Counted from the first letter of the stretch, positions 1 through 6,310 are shown. The stretch: DNA of 6,351 nt from an uncultured Peptococcaceae bacterium (GCA_937976375.1 CALJRU010000075.1:1-6351); one strand, 5' to 3'. Numbers and translations are program-made. The notes: generated by a model from the letters alone, not told the origin.

Positions 1-2234
1 TTGTAGCGCTGGTTACCATGGCAGCCTTTGTTCTGACCTTGGTTCCTGCTGCTGCGTTTGCTGCAGATACTCGTTCTTCTGTACAAACTGCAAAAGAAAA
101 TATGACAGTAACCATGCCTGCTACTGATAATGCAAAAGCAGAAGCAGAAGTTACTTTGTCTGTATCTGAAGCTGATGCAAAGCATAATGTGGTAGTTTGG
201 TTAACCGATGAAAATGGGAATTACTATCGTTATGCAACCGCTAGTGGTACTGATGTTACTGGTAATGCAACAAATGCATTTATAGGTTCAGGCATTATTT
301 TTACAGCTTCAGCTAAAAATTATACTGTAAAGTTTGATATTCCTGAAACTGGTAAATATACAGTTCATGCGGGTGTCGATCTTAATGCGAATGCAGCAAA
401 TGTTGATGAACTGTCCCCTATTAATGCAAAAAGTGGATACAATACTATTACTGTAGAAGCTGCTTCAACCTATGTTGATTCCATTAAGGTTACTTCTCCT
501 ACAGTAAGCAATGAAACAGTTAATGGTGGTACTATCAATTATGCTGGAACCCCTAACGGCATTATTAAGACTAAAGTTGTTGCTAATGTTGTAAGTAAAT
601 ACAGCTCTAATGATGGCGTGGCATCCAGCGATGGAAAAGTATTGACTGTCGAAAGTCCTACTTCTCAGATTGCTGTTTTGAACGCTGATGGTGATGAAAC
701 CAATGAAATCAGTATTGATGGAAATACTGCAACTTTCTATCTGAAAGCTGCTAGTGGTATTAAAGAAGGTAACTATACTTTTAATCTTTCGGCTGATGAT
801 GTAAACTATCGTCTTAGCGTACAGATTGGTGAAGCAGACAATACTGCTGCTAGCATTGAAGTAGTTGATACAGGAAAGACAGTATTTGAAAAAACAACTG
901 GAACTTATGTAAGTCTTGAAGATGTTGCCCAGTTTACTGTAAAAAATGCTGATGGTGACGTATTAACCCCAGCAAATAGTCCAGCTGGTTTCTCTGCGTA
1001 TAATGCGGGCAGTACTTCTGATGCAAATAATAATAATGTAGCTGTGCTCTCTAAACCAGAAAATTGCAATCCAGTATTCAAAGTTGTTGCATCAACTGAT
1101 GAACCGAATAACTTTGCATTGCAGGTTGTTGATGCTTCTGAATTAGCTGTAGGTAAATATACTGTACGTGTATCTCTTGACAATGGTAAGGTCGCAGATG
1201 TAAGCTTTACCGTTGCTAAATTTGGTAAAGTTGTTGATATGACCATCGATGTTGATGATACTGTAGTAGTAGGTAAAACTGTAACTGGTACTGTTCAGTA
1301 CGTTGACGAAAATGGGCTTACTAAAGATGCAGATAGCACAGTAGCTATTGGTTATTCTGGTAATGCGTGCGCATCTTTTGATTCCACTAAAACAACGCTG
1401 TCTCCAAAATTTGTTGCTACAGCAAAGAACGATGAAAAGTATCTTGGCGCTGTTATTAAGGTAACTGCTGTTGATGAAAATCGTGGATTGATTGCAACTA
1501 AAGATATCACTGTTACCGATGGTATTACCAATGGTACTCTTAAATTCGATGGTACCAATGGTCCTGCTTTTGAAAACAATACTGTAAATGTAAGTGTTGT
1601 AGATGAAGATGGTAATGTTTTGAAAGATGTTGATGGTGCCAAGATCTATGCTTATGTAGATCAGAAGGGTGACGAAAAAGCAAATATTACCGTAACTCCT
1701 GGTACTGTAAATGATGGTAAAGGTAAGCTGACTGTTTACTCTGATAAAGCTACTACTGCTGATATCGTTGTTGCAGTAAAGGATTCTACCGGTGAAATTT
1801 ACGCTTCAACACTTTCTTATACCTTCGGTGAAGAAGACGTTAACGCTGACAAGATCGTTGCTATGACCATCGGTTCTACCGATATGATCGTTGACAACAA
1901 TATCGTTAACGGTGACGCTGCTCCTTATGTAGCTGATGGCCGCACCATGGTTCCTATTCGTGCACTGTCCGAAACCTTCGGCGCAGAAGTCAACTATGAC
2001 AACGATGCGAAGACTGTTACCATCGTAGATGGCGACACCACCATCGTTATGACCATTGGTGAAACCACCTATACCGTAAACGGCGAAGAACAGACCATGG
2101 ACGTTGCTCCAGTAATCGGTTCTGGTGATCGTACCTATGTACCAGTTCGTTTTGTAGCAGAAGCACTGGGCTACAAGGTAACCCCACTCTACGCTGCTGA
2201 CGGTACCACCGCTAGCGTAGTTTTCCAGAAATAA
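1..2234 (+). CDS. Secreted multi-module surface protein with C-terminal copper-amine-oxidase-N-like stalk domain (5'-truncated)
   Basis: The reading frame is open to the left edge (codons from position 3 read V-A-L-V-T before the Met at 18). The Met at 18 therefore lies inside the hydrophobic core of a Sec signal peptide, and the true start with its basic n-region is outside the window. Cleavage is predicted after A-A-A-F-A, before A-D-T-R (numbering from Met18: between 15 and 16). Residues 17 to about 605 are Thr/Val/Asp/Asn-rich and read as about five consecutive beta-sandwich (Ig-like) modules, with repeating Y-T-V-x-V and V-D-E-N-G phrases and only two Cys (350 and 451). Residues 613-738 are a stalk domain (PF07833-like), with M-T-I-G, R-x-M-V-P-I-R and D-R-T-Y-V-P-V-R-F signatures. 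There is no catalytic amine-oxidase domain, LPXTG, SLH or lipobox. An extracellular structural or adhesive role is inferred; the exact function is unknown. Codons become more GC-rich after about 1800. The gene ends at a strong terminator. Confidence 0.9.
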   Translation, partial: VALVTMAAFVLTLVPAAAFAADTRSSVQTAKENMTVTMPATDNAKAEAEVTLSVSEADAKHNVVVWLTDENGNYYRYATASGTDVTGNATNAFIGSGIIFTASAKNYTVKFDIPETGKYTVHAGVDLNANAANVDELSPINAKSGYNTITVEAASTYVDSIKVTSPTVSNETVNGGTINYAGTPNGIIKTKVVANVVSKYSSNDGVASSDGKVLTVESPTSQIAVLNADGDETNEISIDGNTATFYLKAASGIKEGNYTFNLSADDVNYRLSVQIGEADNTAASIEVVDTGKTVFEKTTGTYVSLEDVAQFTVKNADGDVLTPANSPAGFSAYNAGSTSDANNNNVAVLSKPENCNPVFKVVASTDEPNNFALQVVDASELAVGKYTVRVSLDNGKVADVSFTVAKFGKVVDMTIDVDDTVVVGKTVTGTVQYVDENGLTKDADSTVAIGYSGNACASFDSTKTTLSPKFVATAKNDEKYLGAVIKVTAVDENRGLIATKDITVTDGITNGTLKFDGTNGPAFENNTVNVSVVDEDGNVLKDVDGAKIYAYVDQKGDEKANITVTPGTVNDGKGKLTVYSDKATTADIVVAVKDSTGEIYASTLSYTFGEEDVNADKIVAMTIGSTDMIVDNNIVNGDAAPYVADGRTMVPIRALSETFGAEVNYDNDAKTVTIVDGDTTIVMTIGETTYTVNGEEQTMDVAPVIGSGDRTYVPVRFVAEALGYKVTPLYAADGTTASVVFQK
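1854..2231 (+). repeat. Stalk-domain cassette, copy 1
   Basis: This stretch codes for the C-terminal 126 residues of the first gene, and the same module closes the next gene at 4722-5102. Hand alignment of the proteins gives about 70% identity, including M-D-V-A-P, D-R-T-Y-V-P-V-R-F-V-A-E, K-V-T-P-L-Y-A and G-T-T-A-S-V-V-F. Short DNA blocks such as GACAACGATGCG and ACCCCACTCTACGC are identical. It reads as a paralogous domain cassette rather than a mobile element. Confidence 0.85.
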
Positions 2235-2290
2235 GATAGGGATCTCCACTTATCATTCAATCACGCTTCTGGAAAACGTTCGTGATACTC

Positions 2291-2322
2291 GTAGTGCTCT
2301 CGAAAGGGAGCACTACATTTTT
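2291..2322 (+). terminator. Rho-independent terminator of the first surface-protein gene
   Basis: An 11-bp stem (2291-2301 with 2306-2316, one G-U pair) is closed by a GAAA tetraloop, followed by A and then five T. It lies 56 nt after the stop codon. A weaker hairpin (ATCACG 2260-2265 with CGTGAT 2281-2286) sits just upstream. This separates the two surface-protein genes into independent transcripts. Confidence 0.9.
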
Positions 2323-2327
2323 AAAAT

Positions 2328-2352
2328 TTGACATGCTTAATAGTAATATAGA
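2328..2352 (+). promoter_or_regulatory. Weak promoter candidate for the beta-helix protein gene
   Basis: A perfect -35 hexamer TTGACA (2328-2333) follows the terminator. The only good -10-like hexamer, TATAGA (2347-2352), is just 13 bp away, which is shorter than the usual 16-18 bp. A promoter must lie somewhere between the terminator and the gene, since the upstream transcript is terminated, but the exact elements are uncertain. Confidence 0.3.
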
Positions 2353-2392
2353 GACAAAAAACAGAATGTAAAGAACACGTAAACGATACTAT

Positions 2393-2400
2393 TAAGGAGG
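2393..2400 (+). promoter_or_regulatory. Ribosome binding site TAAGGAGG
   Basis: A full Shine-Dalgarno match ends 11 nt before the ATG at 2412. It fixes this ATG, followed directly by a basic signal-peptide n-region, as the start. Confidence 0.85.
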
Positions 2401-2411
2401 AAAAAGAAATC

Positions 2412-5105
2412 ATGAAAAAAACGAAAAAACGTTTTTTAAGTGCCTTGCTGGCATGTGCGATGATCATCAGCCTATTCCCATTCGCGGCTTTTGCTAGTGA
2501 AGGCGATGTGGCAAAGATTGGTAATCAAAGCTATCCTACATTGCAAAAGGCGATTGAAGTAGCCAATCAACAGGAAGGAGCAGATTCTGTAACTGTTGAA
2601 ATTATTAAGTCCGGCACCTATGATCCATTTACAATCACTCGCGCTAATGTCAAAGTTGAAGCGGCCGATCAAGTAAACGCAACCGTTGAGGTTAGCCAAA
2701 ACAAGACTGGTAATGTAAACGGGGAGAATGTTACCTTAAAGGGGATAAATTTTGTTTCTACCGATGGTACCACGATTTTCAGTTCTGGAAATTGCGATAA
2801 CTTAACATTGGATACATGCACATTTACTGGTGATGGAAGTGGCACCGCTTTATACATCCATAAGCCAAACATTACCATCAATAATTGCACGTTTAAGGAT
2901 TTTGAACGTGGATATTACACCTGTGGGGATAACCATGCTGCAGGAAAAATGATTTTTACTGGTAATACATTTGATAATGTTCGTGTGCCGATTGATGGGT
3001 ATTGGGGCAAGAAGGCTGTTGATGATCAGACCAATATTAAAATTACCGGCAATACGTTTGATAACGGCGACTGGGATGCAGCATACATTCAGTTGTGGGA
3101 TTACGCTCAGTATTTAAGGTGGGCTGGAAACCAAGATGAAGATCGCAATGGCAGTGCTATCAAGGCAACAATTGAAAACAATACCTATAATGGCAATGTT
3201 GTTATATACGCTACCCATTTTAATTGGCTTTATCAATCTGATTTAACATTGGATAAGGCTTCCAAAGCTTTATTGAAAAAACGTGTTTTGGTAGAATTGG
3301 AAAATGCTGATAGCGCAACCGTTCGCAATGCAGATGGCAGTGAAATCACAGCGTTTAATGAAAATACGACTTCTAGCACTCGCGGAGGGAAAAAAGCTAT
3401 CTATGCTATTTGCGAAGGTGACTATATTTTTGATATTAAGCCAAAAAATTCTCCAGAAGGGGTAATTTCCGAAAAAGTAAAGGTGCAACAACCAACGTCA
3501 ATTGATCCTAATGGAGATAATACTAGTAAAGTAACTGTTTCTGAAAGCGCTATTGACGTTGCACAAGTGGGGGATACAAAATATACAACTCTTAGTGAAG
3601 CCATCAATGCAGCAAAGAATTCTCCTGATAAAACTGTAGAATTGTTGTCTGACGTCTCTATTGAAACCTGGAATCAGATTTGGGATGTTGATGGTCTTAC
3701 CATCAATGGGAACAATCACACCATCACTGTTGGTAAAGTGGAATCTGGCAGCAACGGCAACTATTTGTTCTATGGCGCAAAGAATTTAAAAGTTTCTGAT
3801 ACGACCATCAAATTTAATACCAACGGAAATGGATTCTCGATGGTTTCCGGTACATTGGATAATGTGAAAATGGTTGGCGGTACATCTAGTAAGTATGCAG
3901 TATTTGTAGGCGCAAGTGATAACGCAAGCGACAAAGTGAGCCTGAATAACTGCACTTTCGATCATTTCAATGTTGCTGTTTACAGTCAGCCAGTAACAAT
4001 CGGAATTGGTACATCAAATCTTTCTGTGAATGGTTCAACATTCAGAAATTGTGACATGACCATGTGCAGCTATGCACCAAGCACCGTCTTTACAAACAAC
4101 ACCGTCAATGGCGGCAGTAAGATTTCGTTCGCAGGTGCAGCAGAAAATGCTGATCGCGATAATACTTATACCATCACTGGCAATACCTTCCAAGATGCCG
4201 GTAAGATTTGGTTCTATGGTGCTGATCTGGGCGATGTAACCTTTGTGAAAAATAAGGTATTAGGAAATAGTGTTGTCAGCACTGAAGACGCCAAAGATAC
4301 TACAAACCTCAATGTATCTGAAAACTACTGGGGCGGCGGCGCACCAAGTGATGATCAGTTAAAAGGTAACAATATTGTTGGTAACGATGAGTACTATCAG
4401 CAATCTTCTATGAATGAAGAAGATCTTAACACTTATGTACCTCCATACACTGGCAAGTACAGCTATGCCATCAACGTTGCCAATATGGACAACGGCAGTG
4501 TCTCCGTTGACAAGTATGCCACCGAAGGCGAGAAAGTGACCCTCACCGTCACCCCTGACAAGGCTTACAAGCTGGATGAACTCACCGTTACTGCAAATGG
4601 CAAGGATGTAGAACTCACCGATAATGGCGATGGCACCTACACCTTCACCATGCCAAGCAGCAATGTGAAAGTCAGCGCTTCTTTCGTGGAAGACAAAGAC
4701 TACGTTGAACCAGATAACAGCATCACCGTCTCCATGACCATCGGCTCCAACGATTTTGTCATCAATAACAACATCGTGACCGTGCCAGATGCTGCACCAT
4801 ACATTGCCAACGATCGCACCTATGTGCCATTCCGTGCACTGGGCGAAGCTCTTGGCGCTAAAGTTGTATGGGACAACGATGCGCGCACCGTCACCTACAC
4901 CCTTGGTGACACTGAAATCGTCATGACCATCGGCGATACCACCTACACCATCAACGGCGTAGAAAAGAGCATGGATGTAGCACCAGAAATCACTGGCGAC
5001 CGCACCTATGTGCCAGTACGCTTCGTAGCAGAAGGGCTTGGCTTCAAAGTCACCCCACTCTACGCAGACAACGGCACCACAGCAAGTGTGGTATTCGAAA
5101 AGTAA
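2412..5105 (+). CDS. Secreted tandem beta-helix (pectin-lyase-fold) protein with InlB-B-like repeat and C-terminal stalk domain
   Basis: This is a complete 897-residue exported protein. Residues 1-28 are a Sec signal peptide (M-K-K-T-K-K-R start, hydrophobic core, cleavage A-F-A before S-E-G). Two homologous modules follow, each opening with D-V-A-(K/Q)-(I/V)-G...Y-x-T-L-x-x-A-I (residues 32 and 382). Each continues in short rungs such as I-T-I-N-N-C-T-F, I-T-G-N-T-F and L-N-N-C-T-F, typical of right-handed parallel beta-helices of the pectin-lyase fold. The second ends with S-E-N-Y-W-G-G-G (636-643). Residues 685-758 resemble a divergent InlB B-repeat (G-S-V-S-V, Y-T-F-T-M-P, V-K-V-S-A-S-F). 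Residues 771-897 are the stalk domain shared with the upstream gene. Beta-helix proteins of this type often bind or degrade polysaccharide or act as adhesins; I see no diagnostic catalytic residues, so enzymatic activity is unproven. No LPXTG or SLH anchor is present. The gene has its own ribosome site and terminator. Confidence 0.92.
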   Translation: MKKTKKRFLSALLACAMIISLFPFAAFASEGDVAKIGNQSYPTLQKAIEVANQQEGADSVTVEIIKSGTYDPFTITRANVKVEAADQVNATVEVSQNKTGNVNGENVTLKGINFVSTDGTTIFSSGNCDNLTLDTCTFTGDGSGTALYIHKPNITINNCTFKDFERGYYTCGDNHAAGKMIFTGNTFDNVRVPIDGYWGKKAVDDQTNIKITGNTFDNGDWDAAYIQLWDYAQYLRWAGNQDEDRNGSAIKATIENNTYNGNVVIYATHFNWLYQSDLTLDKASKALLKKRVLVELENADSATVRNADGSEITAFNENTTSSTRGGKKAIYAICEGDYIFDIKPKNSPEGVISEKVKVQQPTSIDPNGDNTSKVTVSESAIDVAQVGDTKYTTLSEAINAAKNSPDKTVELLSDVSIETWNQIWDVDGLTINGNNHTITVGKVESGSNGNYLFYGAKNLKVSDTTIKFNTNGNGFSMVSGTLDNVKMVGGTSSKYAVFVGASDNASDKVSLNNCTFDHFNVAVYSQPVTIGIGTSNLSVNGSTFRNCDMTMCSYAPSTVFTNNTVNGGSKISFAGAAENADRDNTYTITGNTFQDAGKIWFYGADLGDVTFVKNKVLGNSVVSTEDAKDTTNLNVSENYWGGGAPSDDQLKGNNIVGNDEYYQQSSMNEEDLNTYVPPYTGKYSYAINVANMDNGSVSVDKYATEGEKVTLTVTPDKAYKLDELTVTANGKDVELTDNGDGTYTFTMPSSNVKVSASFVEDKDYVEPDNSITVSMTIGSNDFVINNNIVTVPDAAPYIANDRTYVPFRALGEALGAKVVWDNDARTVTYTLGDTEIVMTIGDTTYTINGVEKSMDVAPEITGDRTYVPVRFVAEGLGFKVTPLYADNGTTASVVFEK
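2505..2567 (+). repeat. Beta-helix module opening motif, copy 1
   Basis: Residues 32-52 (D-V-A-K-I-G then Y-P-T-L-Q-K-A-I-E-V-A-N) correspond to residues 382-402 of the same protein. They mark the start of the first beta-helix module, and the pair shows that the N-terminal two thirds of the protein arose by internal duplication. Confidence 0.7.
3555..3617 (+). repeat. Beta-helix module opening motif, copy 2
   Basis: Residues 382-402 (D-V-A-Q-V-G then Y-T-T-L-S-E-A-I-N-A-A-K) repeat the motif at residues 32-52. The two copies are clearly diverged at DNA level, so the duplication is old. A linker of about 100 residues (roughly 280-380), with a different, non-rung sequence, separates the two modules. 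Confidence 0.7.
4722..5102 (+). repeat. Stalk-domain cassette, copy 2
   Basis: This codes for the C-terminal 127 residues of the beta-helix protein and matches 1854-2231. It contains M-T-I-G-S-N-D, R-T-Y-V-P-F-R-A-L, D-R-T-Y-V-P-V-R-F-V-A-E and a terminal V-V-F-E-K. Its codons are GC-rich (ACC, GTC, GGC) compared with the AT-rich beta-helix part. Confidence 0.85.
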
Positions 5106-5134
5106 TCGCTGATGACATGCTCGTAAAGCAAACG

Positions 5135-5169
5135 AACCCTCGTCTCCTTCGGAAGGCGAGGGTTTTCTT
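5135..5169 (+). terminator. Rho-independent terminator of the beta-helix protein gene
   Basis: The arms AACCCTCG (5135-5142) and CGAGGGTT (5157-5164) pair perfectly. The helix can continue inward to a C(TTCG)G tetraloop at 5147-5152 with one C-A mismatch and one G-U pair. TTTTCTT follows. It starts 30 nt after the stop codon and isolates the Abi gene from the surface-protein transcript. Confidence 0.9.
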
Positions 5170-5207
5170 GTGTAAGCAGGCGGTTTCCGTTACAATGGCA
5201 ATATAAT
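5168..5207 (+). promoter_or_regulatory. Probable promoter of the Abi gene (moderate)
   Basis: Two -10 candidates lie here. TACAAT (5191-5196) sits 17 bp after TTGTGT (5168-5173, only three of six matches to TTGACA). TATAAT (5202-5207) is a perfect -10 but has no recognisable -35 at 16-18 bp. Either gives a very short leader before the ATG at 5235. The Abi gene needs its own promoter here because a terminator precedes it. Confidence 0.5.
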
Positions 5208-5220
5208 GAAGAAAAGCGTA

Positions 5221-5227
5221 AGGGAGG
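5221..5227 (+). promoter_or_regulatory. Ribosome binding site AGGGAGG
   Basis: GGGAGG ends 7 nt before the ATG at 5235, ideal spacing, and supports that start codon. Confidence 0.85.
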
Positions 5228-5234
5228 AATCAGC

Positions 5235-6176
5235 ATGCAGAAGCCAGGAGGGCTGCTTTCGGTCGAGGCGCAGGTGGCGTATTTGGCGGCGAAAGGCGTG
5301 GGTTTTGCGCTGATGGATGAAGCGGCGGCGATGCAGTATTTGCAGTATCACAACAATTATTTCAAGCTGACGGCTTACCGCAAGAACTACCAGAAACATC
5401 CTGGCGGCGCCAAGGCGGGGCAGTATGTGCGGCTGGAGTTTGCGCATCTTGTAGACCTGGCGACCATCGACATGGAATGGCGTTATCAGATCATGCAGAT
5501 GGCGCTGGATATTGAGCATCATGCCAAGCTGCAGATCCTGCGCCTGCTGGAGGCCAAGGGCGCCGATGCATACGACATTGTGGCGGCGTATCGGGCGTCA
5601 CTGAGCGAGAACGATCGGCGCATCTTGGATGACGAGCTGCAGCGTAATCGCGGCAATGTGTATTGTGGCGCGCTGGCCGAGAAATACGCGCAGCGGCTGC
5701 CGGTGTGGGTGTTTTTGGAGCTAGTGTCATTTGGCAAGCTGCTATCGTTTTATCGTTTTGTGGCAGAAACGTATCACCAGCGGGCGATGAAGAACATGTT
5801 CTATTGTCTGCTGGACTGCAAAACCCTGCGCAATGCAGCAGCGCACAACAGCTGTCTACTGAACGATCTTTCAGCAGGCGGTGCGCGGCGGGTGAATGCT
5901 GATGTGGCACAGGCGCTGGCAGCGATCGAAGCGCTGCCGAAAACCTTCCGACGGCAGAAACTGGGCTGCGAGCGCCTGCGTCAGCTGGTGACGCTGCTGT
6001 ATGCGCACCGCGCCATAGTGACGAGCGACAGCCTGCACCAGCGCGAAGCCGAGCGCCTGCAGGCGCTTTCGGCACGGATGCACGCGCACGATGATTACTA
6101 TAGCGAGCAGGACCTGATCCGTACGAGCTTTGCGTTTCTGGGGGTTGTCATTGACAATTGGTACGCGCTTCGCTAG
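5235..6176 (+). CDS. Abi_2 (AbiD/AbiF-type) abortive-infection protein with HEPN ribonuclease motif
   Basis: This 313-residue cytoplasmic protein has no signal peptide or membrane segment and is of the usual length for Abi_2 family (PF07751-type) proteins. Family landmarks appear in order: Y-L-Q-Y-H-N-N-Y-F-K-L-T-A-Y (35-48), an acidic/aromatic helix with F-A-H-L-V-D-L and D-I-E-H-H-A-K (69-98), L-P-V-W-V-F-L-E-L-V-S-F-G-K-L (155-169), and L-R-N-A-A-A-H-N (198-205). R199-N200-x3-H204 is the R-x4-H signature of HEPN nucleases, in which Arg and His are the catalytic pair. Known relatives stop phage growth by abortive infection; RNA cleavage here is inferred. Where many family members read H-H-S-R-L, this one has H-N-S-C-L. 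The gene is strikingly GC-rich (often above 60%) compared with its neighbours, which suggests a different origin. A strong promoter and a putative small RNA begin at its stop codon. Confidence 0.88.
   Translation: MQKPGGLLSVEAQVAYLAAKGVGFALMDEAAAMQYLQYHNNYFKLTAYRKNYQKHPGGAKAGQYVRLEFAHLVDLATIDMEWRYQIMQMALDIEHHAKLQILRLLEAKGADAYDIVAAYRASLSENDRRILDDELQRNRGNVYCGALAEKYAQRLPVWVFLELVSFGKLLSFYRFVAETYHQRAMKNMFYCLLDCKTLRNAAAHNSCLLNDLSAGGARRVNADVAQALAAIEALPKTFRRQKLGCERLRQLVTLLYAHRAIVTSDSLHQREAERLQALSARMHAHDDYYSEQDLIRTSFAFLGVVIDNWYALR
6145..6157. promoter_or_regulatory. Palindrome TTGTCA-T-TGACAA over the -35 box
   Basis: This is a perfect 6-bp inverted repeat with a single central base, overlapping the -35 hexamer at 6151-6156. 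It could be an operator for a dimeric regulator or simply chance, since it also encodes V-V-I-D-N of the Abi protein. Confidence 0.25.
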
Positions 6177-6179
6177 AAT
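6151..6179 (+). promoter_or_regulatory. Near-consensus sigma-A promoter overlapping the Abi stop codon
   Basis: TTGACA (6151-6156), a 17-bp spacer (6157-6173) and TAGAAT (6174-6179) give 11 of 12 consensus matches at ideal spacing. The TAG stop of the Abi gene is the first half of the -10 box. Transcription would begin near 6185-6187 and run directly into the hairpin cluster. No ATG-led coding region with a properly spaced ribosome site lies within the next 100 nt. Confidence 0.7.
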
Positions 6180-6192
6180 AACAGTAGGCGGA

Positions 6193-6213
6193 AAAAGAGC
6201 GGCAGGCTCTTTT
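6193..6213 (+). other. Hairpin AAAAGAGC / GCTCTTTT
   Basis: A perfect 8-bp stem (6193-6200 with 6206-6213) has the loop GGCAG. It has an A run on the 5' side and a T run on the 3' side. It might terminate weakly on either strand, or form the first helix of the putative small RNA. Confidence 0.6.
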
Positions 6214-6214
6214 A

Positions 6215-6252
6215 CGGGGCGGCATTACGCGTGATGTTGGCCCCGGTTTTTT
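6215..6252 (+). terminator. Intrinsic terminator with G-C stem and T6
   Basis: CGGGGC (6215-6220) pairs with GCCCCG (6240-6245). Inside it a second helix, 6222-6227 with 6232-6237 (two G-U pairs), has a CGCG loop. GG-free T6 follows at 6247-6252 after one G. It would end both the Abi transcript and the short RNA started at about 6186. Confidence 0.7.
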
Positions 6253-6255
6253 ATG

Positions 6256-6293
6256 GCCACCTTTGCAGATTTTGCAAGGGTGGCTTTTGTTAT
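6256..6293 (+). terminator. Second intrinsic terminator with 12-bp stem
   Basis: Positions 6256-6267 pair with 6273-6284 (GCCACC...GGTGGC arms, one G-U pair) around a 5-nt loop, followed by TTTTGTTAT. It is a stronger helix than the hairpin just before it. No T run lies on the opposite side, so it acts on the + strand only. Confidence 0.75.
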
Positions 6294-6310
6294 TTACCCT
6301 GTCGCCGCGG

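Larger units (their letters stand above)
6186..6293 (+). ncRNA. Putative small structured RNA downstream of the Abi gene
   Basis: The predicted transcript starts about 7 nt after the -10 box at 6174-6179 and contains three hairpins: 6193-6213 (8-bp stem, 5-nt loop), 6215-6245 (6 G-C pairs plus an inner 6-bp helix) and 6256-6284 (12-bp stem). It could end at the T6 run (6247-6252), giving about 67 nt, or after the third hairpin, giving about 105 nt. I see no convincing open reading frame inside it. Abi_2 genes are known to be associated with a conserved RNA family (abiF RNA), and this may be such a partner, but I could not compare it with that model. Alternatively the hairpins are only stacked terminators for the Abi gene. 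Promoter position and compact structure favour an RNA gene. Confidence 0.5.

Noticed and set aside
18..20. ATG at 18 as the start of the first gene
   Set aside because: It lies inside a signal-peptide hydrophobic core, has no ribosome site, and the frame is open upstream to the window edge; the real start is outside.
1806..2249. 147-residue - strand frame opposite the first stalk cassette
   Set aside because: It is the complement of a conserved coding domain, with no ribosome site or recognisable product.
2445..2459. Lipobox-like L-L-A-C in the signal peptide of the beta-helix protein
   Set aside because: The hydrophobic core continues for 13 residues after the Cys to a good A-F-A cleavage site, and Leu at -2 is atypical; ordinary signal peptidase I processing fits better.
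1854..5102. Copper amine oxidase enzymes
   Set aside because: Only the non-catalytic N-terminal-like stalk domain is present; the large catalytic domain with its topaquinone Tyr motif and copper-binding His residues is absent in both proteins.
5491..6075. 194-residue open frame on the - strand opposite the Abi gene
   Set aside because: A long antisense frame is expected in GC-rich coding DNA; its product is low-complexity Ala/Arg/Ser-rich, without recognisable domain, and the + strand gene has clear family motifs.
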